DNA of 64,000 bases from Lentibacillus saliphilus (GTDB lineage: Bacteria > Bacillota > Bacilli > Bacillales > Amphibacillaceae), in the NCBI RefSeq assembly GCF_019093865.1, contig NZ_JABJXD010000006.1, positions 1-64,000 on the forward strand. Reading direction: 5' to 3'. Of this stretch, positions 37,801-45,861 are shown piece after piece; positions within the stretch are counted from its first letter, which is position 1, and every line of letters starts with the position of its first letter. Below the pieces are notes generated by a model. The model was not told where the DNA came from. It worked only from the letters and a program-made list of their open reading frames with translations, and searched no databases. Position numbers and translations under genes: made by a program.

Positions 37801-37996
37801 AGTCTTTGATAACACGGCCAAGCACGTGTCCAGCATGAGGCATACCGTTAGCGGTAGGAGGCCCTTCATAAAAAACAAACGTCTCCGCACCTTCGCGTTC
37901 ATCCATAGAACGTCTGAACACATTTTCCTCTTTCCAATAATCTTTTACGCGATTTTCGCGGTCCAATGCCGCTTCTTTTGTATTGACACTACGCAT
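34898..37996 (-). CDS. ileS: Isoleucyl-tRNA synthetase, long (type 2) form
   Basis: Class I synthetase of 1032 residues. The HIGH-type signature is [15 protein letters not shown] (near 52-66) and the KMSKS loop is [14 protein letters not shown] (near 590-603). The editing domain contains [13 protein letters not shown]. Length and sequence ([30 protein letters not shown]) suit the type-2, eukaryote-like group, about 1030 residues, known for intrinsic tolerance to mupirocin; the common Bacillus type 1 is about 920 with a C-terminal zinc ribbon. AGAGGTG lies before the ATG. An isoleucine T-box leader precedes it. No second ileS in the window. Confidence 0.96.
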   Translation of the reverse strand: MRSVNTKEAALDRENRVKDYWKEENVFRRSMDEREGAETFVFYEGPPTANGMPHAGHVLGRVIKDFVGRYKTMQGYQVLRKGGWDTHGLPVELEVEKQLGISGKQEIQEYGVEKFIEECKKSVFNYEKEWREFTESIGYWLDMDDPYVTLQNRYIESVWYILSDLHKRNLLSKGHRVSPYCPSCQTTLSSHEVAQGYEDVKDLSATAKFKVKGSDNEFFLGWTTTPWTLPANVTLVVNPDLDYVKAEQNGDVYILAEALVDKVLGESYEIVSRHKGNDLVGIDYEPVFPFMKPEKGHFVVAADFVTSDSGTGIVHAAPAYGEDDYKLVQEKGLSFYNVVDGQGRYTEDIPIFAGRFVKDCDVDIVKYLSDKGLLYHKEKYEHSYPHCWRCDTPLLYYAIESWFIKTTDLKDQFIANNETVEWHPDHIKHGRFGNFLENMVDWNIGRNRFWGTPLPIWICDSCDHQYAPHSQADLQEKAIGDIGDIELHKPYVDRVELKCEKCDGIMHRVPEVIDVWFDSGSMPYAQQHYPFENKEQFEKQFPADVICEGIDQTRGWFYSLLAVSTLFTGKVPYKRVLSTGHILDEEGRKMSKSKGNALNPTDIVTKFGADAFRWALLADSAPWNNKRFSERVVIEAKSKVIDTLVNTHGFYTLYANIDGYTFDEAEAGEKTLLDRWVTSRLNSVTIVVEEALNAYDFTKAAKALERFIDELSNWYIRRSRDRFWEEGMTPSKQAAYHTLHQVLTQLSKLMAPFTPFIAEDIHQNLTGTSAHLAFFPKVDEALVDEQLEKDMDAVLQVVELARGVRNTEAIKTKQPLSELTIIPVNPDKGAALETYSSIIKDEINVKDVVVKHSSDDLVRYDVKLNFRAAGPVLGKNVRVVKNYLEALSDEQAAQIVANEKAIVPTDDGDTEVTMDLLTVERIADAGLSMGSNQDFHVVLDTTITEALRLEGLAREVIRAIQDERKQQDLPIDLRINIVLDGDDDIVAAIKANESLIRDNVLVKELAIGEDQANEDMKSYTLGDNTLKLAFQK

Positions 37997-38106
37997 AATT
38001 TTTCACCTCTTAAATGACATGTATTTTGAATGACAACCTAAGTGCGTTGTCTGGAAATGACTGTATGATGGCGTTCATAATCGAGTGCGTAAACACAAAA
38101 AAACGC

Positions 38107-38345
38107 CCACTGTATAAAAACAGGGACGGACTATTCCGCGGTACCACCCATATTCCGTACACATTGTAACGTACGGCACTCGGTAGACGAATAACGGCCG
38201 CCAGCCGGTTTTACCTACTTGGTTTCGTTCGGTAAAACATCTCAGAGATGATCTTCAGTCAACATCCGTCATCGCTTTCCACCAACCAGCGACTCTCTAG
38301 AGACAGGATCGATGCCTACTCTTCTCGTCAACGACAGTAACATGT
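38107..38345 (-). promoter_or_regulatory. T-box leader of ileS (isoleucine specifier)
   Basis: On the minus strand the T-box core GGGTGGTACCGCGG lies at 38149-38136, followed by a terminator stem with a T run ending near 38094. Upstream are typical Stem I elements: AGAGAG, GGTTGGTGGAAAG, an AAGAGTA motif and a Stem I loop containing ATCATC, giving ATC (Ile) as the likely specifier codon near 38247-38252. Uncharged tRNA-Ile should bind and stabilise the antiterminator. The promoter may be TTTACA-N17-TACGAT just upstream, in the 38358-38390 region. Confidence 0.9.
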
Positions 38346-38768
38346 ATATATTAGATCGTACACCGGATTCCCTGCTATGTAAAGTATTATTATTGAAAGT
38401 CTTGCCTATTTTAATGAAAACGATACGAGGTATTTCCGGTATATTTGAATCACTGTCTTAAATGCGCTATAACATCTCAGCATATTCAGATGTTCCCTTT
38501 TAACATCCTCAAGAGTCTTATGTGAACTCGATCATATGGCATATCCTTCTTAACCTCACAACTCGGAATTACCTGATGTCCTGTTCCAGCCATTTATGAG
38601 AACGCCGCTATGCTTTATCGAAAATTTTTGTCTATTAAAATGAAAACGATACACCGGTATGCTATACTCAAACTGTACGTACAAAAAATCTGAAAGTGGT
38701 GAATCACTTTGGTAAGATTACGTCAGTCAGTCTCCCAACAGTAACAATTTTTTAAGGAGGCTATTTAA
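38346..38768. other. Intergenic region with a 21-bp near-perfect direct repeat
   Basis: CTATTTTAATGAAAACGATAC at 38406-38426 recurs as CTATTAAAATGAAAACGATAC at 38632-38652, 226 bases apart, sharing the exact 14-mer AATGAAAACGATAC. The second copy is directly before an extended -10 (TGCTATACT, ending 38668) that probably drives the methyltransferase gene; the first is upstream of the ileS T-box. No ORF of interest. The repeats may be regulator sites. Confidence 0.4.
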
Positions 38769-39410
38769 TTGAACAAAACGGATATCATTCCATTTTACGG
38801 TGGCACACACCCTGAACTTTTTGAAATAGAACGCAGATGTATGGATCGCCCTGGAAAGGTCATTGATTTCCTTGACCAGCGGCTACCCAACGGAAAAATT
38901 ATCGATATCGGTGCTGGCAATGGCTACACGGCACAGTTGTTGATAAAAGAAACCAGACCAATTGTTGCGCTAGAACCGGATGAGATGATGATTGATTCTA
39001 CCAAGCCACTCATTTGGGCGAAAGGAACGGCACAACAGGTCCCTTTTCATGCGAATACGTTCGAAAGCGCGTATGCGACGTGGGCGTTCTTTTTTGATGG
39101 TATGCCTGATGTAGACAAAGGACTTGCGGAGGTCGAACGCGTCGTTAAACCCGGCGGTGAGATCATCATTGTTGATAATTACGGACACGATGAATTCTGC
39201 GCCTTATCCACACGGAAGATTAATAGTAATGTGGATTATTGGACGGCAAAGGGCTTTGATTACACCGTTATTGACACAGTATTTGCGTTTGATTCAGTAG
39301 AAGAAGCACGAACGCTGCTGTCATTATATTTTGGTGACGAAGCGGGGACTGTGAATCAAACTGTATTTGACTATAAAGTCGTTGCTTATACGAAAACGAA
39401 TCATAAATAA
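38769..39410 (+). CDS. Class I SAM-dependent methyltransferase
   Basis: A 213-residue methyltransferase of the Methyltransf_11 type. SAM-binding motif I is IIDIGAGNGYTAQLL (near 44-58), with an acidic LEPDEMM loop after strand 2 and VVKPGGEIIIVDNYG (post-motif III) near 126-140. Substrate unknown; small-molecule or quinone-like methylation is possible. Start is TTG, 8 bases after a strong AAGGAGG; no better start exists. Unit ends with its own terminator. Confidence 0.85.
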   Translation: MNKTDIIPFYGGTHPELFEIERRCMDRPGKVIDFLDQRLPNGKIIDIGAGNGYTAQLLIKETRPIVALEPDEMMIDSTKPLIWAKGTAQQVPFHANTFESAYATWAFFFDGMPDVDKGLAEVERVVKPGGEIIIVDNYGHDEFCALSTRKINSNVDYWTAKGFDYTVIDTVFAFDSVEEARTLLSLYFGDEAGTVNQTVFDYKVVAYTKTNHK

Positions 39411-39420
39411 ATCTGACATT

Positions 39421-39463
39421 AAAACATCCTCTTTGGACTGAGTGCCTGAGGGGATGTTTTTTT
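39421..39463 (+). terminator. Intrinsic terminator after methyltransferase gene
   Basis: AAAACATCCTC / GAGGGGATGTTTT (two-base bulge) with TTTTTTTG tail. Confidence 0.8.
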
Positions 39464-39611
39464 GTCTATTAGGATGCCATTGTTTAATTTTGTGTAGGAA
39501 TTTTACAAAGGTGTATTCCCTCAGGTATGTATCGAATGCTGTGGATATTTGTAGTATAATGTACATTAGATTCATTTTAATATACTCGTTTTATTGATGG
39601 GAGGTTGTGGC

Positions 39612-40181
39612 ATGGCAGTAGACCACGCAAAAATAGAAGAAGCTGCACGCATGATTCTCGAGGCAATTGGTGAAGATCCGACTCGTGAAGGGCTTCAAGA
39701 TACGCCAGCGCGAATTGCAAGAATGTATGCAGAAGTATTTCAAGGTATGGATCAGGACCCGAGAGAATATTTTGCAACAATTTTTGGTGAAGATCATGAG
39801 GAGCTTGTGCTCGTTAAGGATATCCCATTTTATTCAATGTGTGAGCATCATCTCGTACCTTTTTATGGAGTCGCTCATGTCGGTTATATTCCAAAAGGCG
39901 GTCGTGTAACAGGACTCAGTAAATTGGCCCGTGCAGTTGAAGCAGTGACGAGACGCCCACAATTGCAGGAGCGCATTACAGCCACAATCGCTGATTCGAT
40001 GATGGAAACACTCGACCCACATGGCGTCATTATCGTCATTGAAGCTGAACATATGTGCATGACGATGCGAGGGGTTAAAAAGCCAGGATCAAAAACAGTC
40101 ACGTCGGCTGTTAGAGGTATCTTCAAGGATGACCCCGCATCCCGAGCAGAAGTATTCAGCTTAATAAAAGGCCAGCAATAA
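39612..40181 (+). CDS. folE: GTP cyclohydrolase I
   Basis: Converts GTP to dihydroneopterin triphosphate, first step of folate synthesis. The 189-residue protein has [16 protein letters not shown], the zinc-binding [18 protein letters not shown] (Cys and His ligands, near 75-92), GLSKLAR, and CMTMRGV with the second Cys. Ends [11 protein letters not shown]. The frame opens at 39594, but GGGAGG precedes the ATG at 39612. In B. subtilis the homologue mtrA is coupled to mtrB (TRAP); here it stands alone with a terminator after it. Confidence 0.96.
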   Translation: MAVDHAKIEEAARMILEAIGEDPTREGLQDTPARIARMYAEVFQGMDQDPREYFATIFGEDHEELVLVKDIPFYSMCEHHLVPFYGVAHVGYIPKGGRVTGLSKLARAVEAVTRRPQLQERITATIADSMMETLDPHGVIIVIEAEHMCMTMRGVKKPGSKTVTSAVRGIFKDDPASRAEVFSLIKGQQ

Positions 40182-40189
40182 ATAAGAGT

Positions 40190-40222
40190 TTGAACTGCTT
40201 CAGAAATGGAGCAGTTCTTTTT
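40190..40222 (+). terminator. Intrinsic terminator after folE
   Basis: GAACTGCT / AGCAGTTC stem with TTTTTC tail. Confidence 0.8.
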
Positions 40223-40301
40223 CATGGTCAAACATACAAAGCTTGTCCATCCATATGGTGTATAACATACTTTGAAACTAATCGCCCTCTATAATCGTAT
40301 A

Positions 40302-40613
40302 TTCAAATAGAGGCACATACTGAGTTACCTGGAACGGAAGGCGGCGAAACTCCCGCAAGAATCGGCGAGTCGCGCGTATAACTCGGCGAAACTTCTGAGA
40401 GAATCGGCGAGTCGCGCGTATAACTCGGCGAAACTTCTGAGAGAATCGGCGAGTCGCGCGTATAACTCGGCGAAACTTCTGAGAGAATCGGCGAGTCGCG
40501 CGTATAACTCGGCGAAATTCCTGAAAGAATCGGCAAAGCCCCACTGCAAGCGTCCGCCTGCGGTGAAAGGTAACGGCGTTATAGCGGAATGTATGTTAAA
40601 AATTCACTTAGAA
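40302..40613 (+). repeat. GC-rich modular repeat element, copy 1 (ten 21-bp modules)
   Basis: From 40341 the DNA is a chain of about ten 21-bp modules beginning GGCGA and ending ATC or CTC. Two module types alternate: GGCGAAACTTCTGAGAGAATC and GGCGAGTCGCGCGTATAACTC; as a pair they form a 42-bp tandem with several identical copies. Flanks ACATACTGAGTTACCTGGAA and GAAAGGTAACGGCGTTATAG are shared with copy 2 at 49915-50126, inverted. In one plus frame it reads AHTELPGTEGGETPARIGES, with RIGES heptads broken by TAA; all three minus frames are open. It ends just before the DUF2207 gene. Element type undescribed to my knowledge; related GC-rich repeats occur in Bacillaceae. Confidence 0.8.
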
Positions 40614-40663
40614 TAAATAGGCTTTACATCAATGCTAGATATACTATACAAGGAGGCCGTAAG

Positions 40664-42349
40664 ATGAAAAAAATCACATTAGTTCTGTTTGTACTGCTCG
40701 GATTATTCGTGTTCCCATTAAAGGTTCATGCGGTCGATTATACGATCGAAAAAACAGATATTCATGCGTATTTACAAACAAATGGTGATGTCAAAGTTGA
40801 AGAAATGCATACATATGAATTTGACGGGGAATTTAACGGAATTACGAGAACACTTATCCCTAAAGACAGCACACAAATTCTCGATGTACAAGCGACTGAA
40901 AATGGATCACAATTGAAGGTTGTGCAAGAAGACAATTTGTATAAAGTGTATCGTGGCGGGACGGATGAAACGATTACCGTTCAGCTCACCTATACGATTA
41001 AAAATGGTGTCGACTTGTACACCGACATGGCACAATTGTACTGGCCATTTTTTGATGAAAGCAATGAGTCTGACTATGAAAACTTGAATGTGTACGTTCA
41101 TCCTCCTGAACCAGTAGGGGACGTCGTATTTCTCGGATATGATGCGGCTTGGGAAACGGGAGAAGCGGATAGCAGCGGCGTCGTCCATTTTAATATGGGT
41201 TATGTTAATAGTGGTACAAATGGCGATGTACGAGTTGCCTATGATCAAGCGCTTTTTTCTGGTGCCCCGTTAGCGGCAAATCGAACAATTCGTGATGATA
41301 TAGTGGCAGACAAAGAACAGATTGAAGCTGACAAAGCAGCATTTCAACAACGCAAGAACATGCTTGATCAGTTGGCGCCTTATGTGTTAGCTGGATTTGG
41401 TCTTTACTTAATCATTCTAATATTGCGTGCCCGTATCCAAAAACACAACGTCAATTTAGAAGTAGATCGTCAGTTTGTTGCCGATTTCTTTGTACCTAAA
41501 CTTGAGATAAGCATGCCAGCGACAATTCAATATATGAAGGGCGTAACTGTGAAGATGGCAGATGTGTCAGCAGCGTTGCTCGATTTGGTTCGTCAAGGCT
41601 ATGTCGAACGGGTTGATGATGAAACGTTTAAGCTAATTAATCGACAGGTAACGCATGACCATGAGCATCTGTTGATCAACTGGCTGTTTGGTCGTGTCGG
41701 TAACGGACAGACATTTAGCTTTAATGATTTAGAGCGCTACACGAACCTCAAAACAAATCATGAACAGTTTAGAGACGATTTAAGGCTTTGGCGACAAGCC
41801 ATACAAGGTGAAGTTAAGCAGGCGGAACTGTATCAAAATAAAACGGGTTACAGATGGTTCATCGCTTTATCGAGCTTACTGCTTCTCCCATTAGCAGTTA
41901 CGTTTATCATCTATGACTTGTTGCTCTGGATGTTGATCGCACTCTTGTTAATGGGTGTACTCATTGTGTTTGCAGTGGCTCACAATCCAAGAACGGTAAA
42001 AGGGATGTATATTAAACGGCAGTGGGATTCATTTAAAGAAACGTTTAGTGAAATCACGCCAGATCAATGGGAAGATTGGCATGATGATGACCAGAAACGG
42101 GCGTTCATTTATGGGGTTGGCTCTAGCGATAAAGTGATTATGGACAAAAATGAGGCGTTTGTTGAACAATATGCTGGGCCGAGGACTAGCTACTCTGACA
42201 TGTACACGTTTTTGCTCATCGCAAGCCTTGCCAACATGCATTTTGGTAAAGCAGATACGGTGGCAGCAGCTACGATATCATCAAGCGGTGGTACACCAGG
42301 TGGTGGCGCTGGTGTCGGAGGCGGTGGTGGCGGCTCAGGTGCGTTTTAA
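40664..42349 (+). CDS. DUF2207-family membrane protein
   Basis: A 561-residue protein with a signal peptide (MKKITLVLFVLLGLFVFP ... VHA, cleaved near residue 23). An extracellular DUF2207 beta-domain follows (IHAYLQTNGDVKVEEMHTYEF, FNGITRTL). TM1 is near 233-253; a cytosolic part, two more helices (about 410-455), and a C-terminus rich in Gly (GGGAGVGGGGGGSGAF). Such Gly/Ser-rich ends are typical of the family; function unknown. AAGGAGG precedes the ATG at 40664; the longer frame from 40589 would run into the repeat element. Terminator follows. Confidence 0.9.
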   Translation: MKKITLVLFVLLGLFVFPLKVHAVDYTIEKTDIHAYLQTNGDVKVEEMHTYEFDGEFNGITRTLIPKDSTQILDVQATENGSQLKVVQEDNLYKVYRGGTDETITVQLTYTIKNGVDLYTDMAQLYWPFFDESNESDYENLNVYVHPPEPVGDVVFLGYDAAWETGEADSSGVVHFNMGYVNSGTNGDVRVAYDQALFSGAPLAANRTIRDDIVADKEQIEADKAAFQQRKNMLDQLAPYVLAGFGLYLIILILRARIQKHNVNLEVDRQFVADFFVPKLEISMPATIQYMKGVTVKMADVSAALLDLVRQGYVERVDDETFKLINRQVTHDHEHLLINWLFGRVGNGQTFSFNDLERYTNLKTNHEQFRDDLRLWRQAIQGEVKQAELYQNKTGYRWFIALSSLLLLPLAVTFIIYDLLLWMLIALLLMGVLIVFAVAHNPRTVKGMYIKRQWDSFKETFSEITPDQWEDWHDDDQKRAFIYGVGSSDKVIMDKNEAFVEQYAGPRTSYSDMYTFLLIASLANMHFGKADTVAAATISSSGGTPGGGAGVGGGGGGSGAF

Positions 42350-42446
42350 TATTTGATTATCGAAAGAACCTAGAGTTACTACACGTCTTATCCAATAAGC
42401 ATACCGTATTATGTCCCGGGCAATATCAATATCAGTTTCTCAGTGG

Positions 42447-42487
42447 AAAAAGCAGGTGCGGGTATACCTCCTCGTAACCTGCTTTTT
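42447..42487. terminator. Bidirectional intrinsic terminator
   Basis: AAAAAGCAGGT / ACCTGCTTTTT perfect 11-bp stem between convergent genes. Confidence 0.85.
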
Positions 42488-42497
42488 GTCTGTCTGT

Positions 42498-42977
42498 TTA
42501 GCCACTAAGAAATTCAAGCAAGAGCCATCGAACAACGATCCCTAGTCCCAATCCAATTGGGACAAAAATGATTGAAAGCCATACAGGTCCAAATAATTGT
42601 CCCCCAATCGAAAAGACTGGTGAGTAAATAAGTCCGACCGTAACGACATATGCTGAACAGGCAAGAGGTAAATAAGCAAAATCACTGCGTCCACCACCCC
42701 CATCCTTATAAGCATCCCACATTGCAAAAAAGTACAGACACGGATAAAACATGAGCCATGGATAGTTCGTTTGTTCAATGGCTTCTTCAATGTGGCCGTG
42801 AAAGCTGAGAATGATGACGTGATTAAGATTGCCAAGCACATTAACGATTAATTCGAGTGTTATGAGTGTTAAGCCTTTTATATATTTATGGTTTAATAGT
42901 TGACCAAAACCAGGTAACGCAATACTCCAAAGTAGCATCCCAATTGCTCGATTGTTGTTGTGCGATGTGTGCTTCAT
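42498..42977 (-). CDS. Hypothetical membrane protein (TM2-like)
   Basis: A 159-residue protein with about four hydrophobic segments, starting after MKHTSHNNNRAIGMLLW. The PGFGQLLNHKYIKGL turn between the first helices resembles the polar turn of TM2-type and related small membrane proteins. A central YFFAMWDAYKDGGGGRSDF loop is conspicuous. Only a weak ribosome site precedes the ATG. Its role is unknown; two helices at the C-terminus may form a hairpin. Confidence 0.75.
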   Translation of the reverse strand: MKHTSHNNNRAIGMLLWSIALPGFGQLLNHKYIKGLTLITLELIVNVLGNLNHVIILSFHGHIEEAIEQTNYPWLMFYPCLYFFAMWDAYKDGGGGRSDFAYLPLACSAYVVTVGLIYSPVFSIGGQLFGPVWLSIIFVPIGLGLGIVVRWLLLEFLSG

Positions 42978-43080
42978 ACATATCCCGAGGTCACAATGAG
43001 GTGATTCGAATATGAGGTGGATGAAAAAGCTTGCGTCTCTGTTTTGGTCTGTTGATAAAATGAGCGTGTTTGGATTAAAT

Positions 43081-43116
43081 AAGGGATGAATGACATTTTC
43101 ATCTTAACCATCCCTT
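43081..43116 (-). terminator. Hairpin at the end of the DUF3231 gene
   Basis: AAGGGATG (43081-43088) pairs with CATCCCTT (43109-43116) directly at the stop codon; on the minus strand it is followed by ATTTAATCC, so termination may be weak. Confidence 0.5.
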
Positions 43117-44141
43117 TAATCCCCTTTCTTGTTTTGATTGATCAGTTGATCACGATCAACCATTTTTGGTGGTTCTTCCATCCACCCTTTTTGGATCAAA
43201 AGCGTTGCCCCATCTTCGGCGTATTTTAAAATCTCACCAACGAGTCTCATATAATGTGCGGCTAAATCTTTGCGTGTATACGTCGTTAACGCCATACCGT
43301 AAAATGTGACGCTAATGACAATGAGCTCGGTAACAATGTTCATCATTAATTTATCGGAATAGGGACTTGCCTTATGCTCGTCCGTCACCATGGCATCTGC
43401 CCCCATAGCAACGGGTATATTTTCTTCTTCTAAGACAGATTGGAATACGTTGACATGCTTCTTAGCAATATCCAACCCTCTAACGATATAATCTCTTACA
43501 TCATCTGACTGTGCCACTTGTGAAAACCCCATTAACGTAGCAATGCCAAATTGATTTCGCTGCAGGTTGTCATTTAAATAGGCAATTTCAAGTGCTGTTA
43601 AAGGTCGTTTATCTCCAAACCATCCTGTCATAAAGCTTTGTTTCTCCACAAAATCAACGTCTTTCGTAACCGGAATGGTAGGAGGTTTAGGATAAATCCC
43701 TTTTTGCAGCGCAAGTGTGACGGCTTGATCATTCAATTGGTCAAATATATGTGCCCGATCGGAGAAAAATTCCCGAACATCTTCTCGCATCGACATAATG
43801 GTGGCATGTGTATGGGCCATCATGCCAAAGGCGCCAATTTGTGTCATATACAGTAAGTAATAGTCATCTGTATAAAGCCTGGGCGCTTCCACATTTATAT
43901 CTTCTTCAGTAAATGCAAGAGGCAGCGGGTGGTCGGCTTGCTTAAAGAAGCCTTCCAAGCGCTTTAAATTACCTTGAAGAAATGCTCTTGTTTCAACAAT
44001 CACATGCTTAATTGCATCATCCTCGATATGTTGAAGAAAGGTTTTAAGTACGTTTGAGCCGATTGAAGCATTCATATAGGCCGCCCATAATTGAGACCAT
44101 TCTGCGGCGTTCAACTCCAAGTTCGTATTACTTCTCTCCAT
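43116..44141 (-). CDS. DUF3231-family protein (two tandem domains)
   Basis: A 341-residue soluble helical protein made of two DUF3231 units of about 165 residues (about 8-165 and 180-335). Each has the helical pattern with WAAYMNASIGSNVLKTFLQH / LQRNQFGIATLMGFSQVAQ in segments, and DIAKKHVNVF. The fold is probably a ferritin-like four-helix bundle; related to CotF-type spore proteins in some annotations. Function unknown. AAGGAG lies 9 bases before the ATG. A perfect palindrome ACTAATTAATTAGT (44157-44170) sits between the ribosome site and a -10-like TATACT, a possible operator. Confidence 0.85.
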   Translation of the reverse strand: MERSNTNLELNAAEWSQLWAAYMNASIGSNVLKTFLQHIEDDAIKHVIVETRAFLQGNLKRLEGFFKQADHPLPLAFTEEDINVEAPRLYTDDYYLLYMTQIGAFGMMAHTHATIMSMREDVREFFSDRAHIFDQLNDQAVTLALQKGIYPKPPTIPVTKDVDFVEKQSFMTGWFGDKRPLTALEIAYLNDNLQRNQFGIATLMGFSQVAQSDDVRDYIVRGLDIAKKHVNVFQSVLEEENIPVAMGADAMVTDEHKASPYSDKLMMNIVTELIVISVTFYGMALTTYTRKDLAAHYMRLVGEILKYAEDGATLLIQKGWMEEPPKMVDRDQLINQNKKGD

Positions 44142-44156
44142 TATTCAGCGCTCCTT

Positions 44157-44170
44157 ACTAATTAATTAGT
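44157..44170. promoter_or_regulatory. Perfect 14-bp palindrome, candidate operator of the DUF3231 gene
   Basis: ACTAATTAATTAGT, perfectly self-complementary, immediately downstream of TATACT on the minus strand (44178-44173) and just before AAGGAG. A TetR- or MarR-type regulator could bind here; the divergent germination operon starts 109 bases away. Confidence 0.4.
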
Positions 44171-44278
44171 TAGTATAGTTTGGATGAAAAGCGCTTCGTT
44201 ATACAGAGTTTACCATTTTGTATAGAAAATCGCTTTTATGGGAAACAGAAGAGCATACAGTTTTTGTGAGGGATGCCG

Positions 44279-45856
44279 ATGAACTTTAAATCGCTTATTG
44301 GTCGTATGAAAAAGATGAACCAACAACAAAATCAGAAACAGACTCAAAATCAAGGCGAGAACCAAACTTTTAATCAATTAGAGTTAAGCGATGTACTCGA
44401 TGACAACATGACCGCTATCAAACAGTTCATGGAAAATCCGAGGGATCTTGTGGCCAGAACATTTCAGATCCGTAATGCAAATGTGACGTGCGGCATTATA
44501 TATATTGATGGACTCGTAAATGGAGAGCTTGTTAATAACGATGTGATCAAGCCCGTGCAAACAGCCGCAGCTCACGACAAGCTGCCAGACGCAACAATGG
44601 CTGTTTTCGATATGCTATTTCAAGATATTATTGCTACTGGTGATGTGAAAAAAGGGAAGACGATGGATGACGTTATGAATGCCCTTTTGTCAGGTACAAC
44701 AATATTGTTATTGGATGGAATGAACCAAGCCCTTTTAATTGATTTAAAAAAATGGGAACAACGGTCTGTTGGTGAACCGGTCTCTGAAACGGTTATCAGG
44801 GGGCCGCGAGATGGCTTCGTGGAAAACCTTCAGACGAATTTAACGCAAGTACGTCGTTATATTAGAGATGTGAATTTAAGGTTTGATACGCATCAGATTG
44901 GTAGACGCTCGAAAAAAGATCTTGTCGTCGCTTATGTAGACGGCATTATTCATCCAGATATTTTAAAAGAAGTTAATCGTCGTCTCAAAACGATTGATAT
45001 GGATGATGCCCCGGAATCTGGCTTTATTGAACAATGGATAGAAGATAGTTTTTTATCTCCTTTTCCTCAAGTCATTAATACAGAACGGCCAGATAAAGCT
45101 GCGACTGCCATTATGCAAGGTAAAGTCGTTATTTTGTTAGATGGCACGCCATTCGTCTTAATTATGCCGGCGACGTTAGATAATGCCCTCCAGTCTCCAG
45201 AGGATTATTATGAACGGTGGACGATTGGCACACTTGTCCGTATGTTGCGTTACACAGCTGCGTTTATTGCGGTGTTTTTACCTGCTTTATATATTGCACT
45301 CGTTACCTTTCACCAAGAAATGATACCGTCCAATTTGGCCTTTTCAATTGCTGCGACGAGAGAAGGTGTTCCATTTCCAGCTTTTATTGAAGCGTTATTA
45401 ATGGTTGGAACGATGGAGCTATTACGAGAAGCTGGTGCGCGCTTACCACGCACGATTGGACAGACCATTGGAATCGTTGGTGGACTCGTTATTGGTGATG
45501 CAGCTGTTCAGGCCGGCATTGTCAGTCCAATTATGGTCATCGTTGTTGCTCTAAATGCAATTGCTTCTTTTGCGATTCCAACGTATAGCGTGTCGATTGC
45601 ATTCCGAATACTCGTGTTTGGAATGATGATTGCTGCCGGCGCCTTTGGTTTATATGGCATCATTCTCGGATATATTGTAATTAATATTCACTTAACCAAT
45701 TTGAAAAGCGTTGGTGTGCCTTACACGGCACCGTTTGCACCGACGTTTCTGAAAGACTTTAAAGATCTCGTGTTCCGCGCACCTGTTCCGCTCATGCAAA
45801 AACGCCCAGAATATGTGAAGCCACAAGACGATCAATCTGCTAATAAAGGGGACTAA
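44279..45856 (+). CDS. Spore germination protein, GerA family (A subunit)
   Basis: Subunit A of a nutrient germinant receptor in the spore inner membrane. The 525-residue protein has a large hydrophilic N-terminal half (Gln-rich start MNQQQNQKQTQNQ, then the DDNMTAIKQF and GPRDGFVENLQTNLTQVRRY segments with RRSKKDLVVAYVDGI) and about 5 C-terminal membrane helices containing EALLMVGTMELLREAGARLP. These are hallmark GerA motifs. ATG at 44273 is in frame but abuts GAGGG; the ATG at 44279 is better spaced. First gene of an A-B-C operon plus a small fourth gene. Confidence 0.95.
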   Translation: MNFKSLIGRMKKMNQQQNQKQTQNQGENQTFNQLELSDVLDDNMTAIKQFMENPRDLVARTFQIRNANVTCGIIYIDGLVNGELVNNDVIKPVQTAAAHDKLPDATMAVFDMLFQDIIATGDVKKGKTMDDVMNALLSGTTILLLDGMNQALLIDLKKWEQRSVGEPVSETVIRGPRDGFVENLQTNLTQVRRYIRDVNLRFDTHQIGRRSKKDLVVAYVDGIIHPDILKEVNRRLKTIDMDDAPESGFIEQWIEDSFLSPFPQVINTERPDKAATAIMQGKVVILLDGTPFVLIMPATLDNALQSPEDYYERWTIGTLVRMLRYTAAFIAVFLPALYIALVTFHQEMIPSNLAFSIAATREGVPFPAFIEALLMVGTMELLREAGARLPRTIGQTIGIVGGLVIGDAAVQAGIVSPIMVIVVALNAIASFAIPTYSVSIAFRILVFGMMIAAGAFGLYGIILGYIVINIHLTNLKSVGVPYTAPFAPTFLKDFKDLVFRAPVPLMQKRPEYVKPQDDQSANKGD

Positions 45857-45861
45857 CGCAT

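Noticed and set aside
40341-40545. CRISPR array
   Set aside because: The repeats are tandem 21/42-bp modules without unique spacers, and no cas genes are present.
40589-40663. N-terminal extension of the DUF2207 protein
   Set aside because: It would place 25 polar residues before a clear signal peptide and begins within the repeat element; AAGGAGG supports the internal ATG.
44254-44260. Sigma-G -10 box CATACAG for the ger operon
   Set aside because: No matching -35 at 17-18 bp, and the start would leave almost no leader before the ribosome site.
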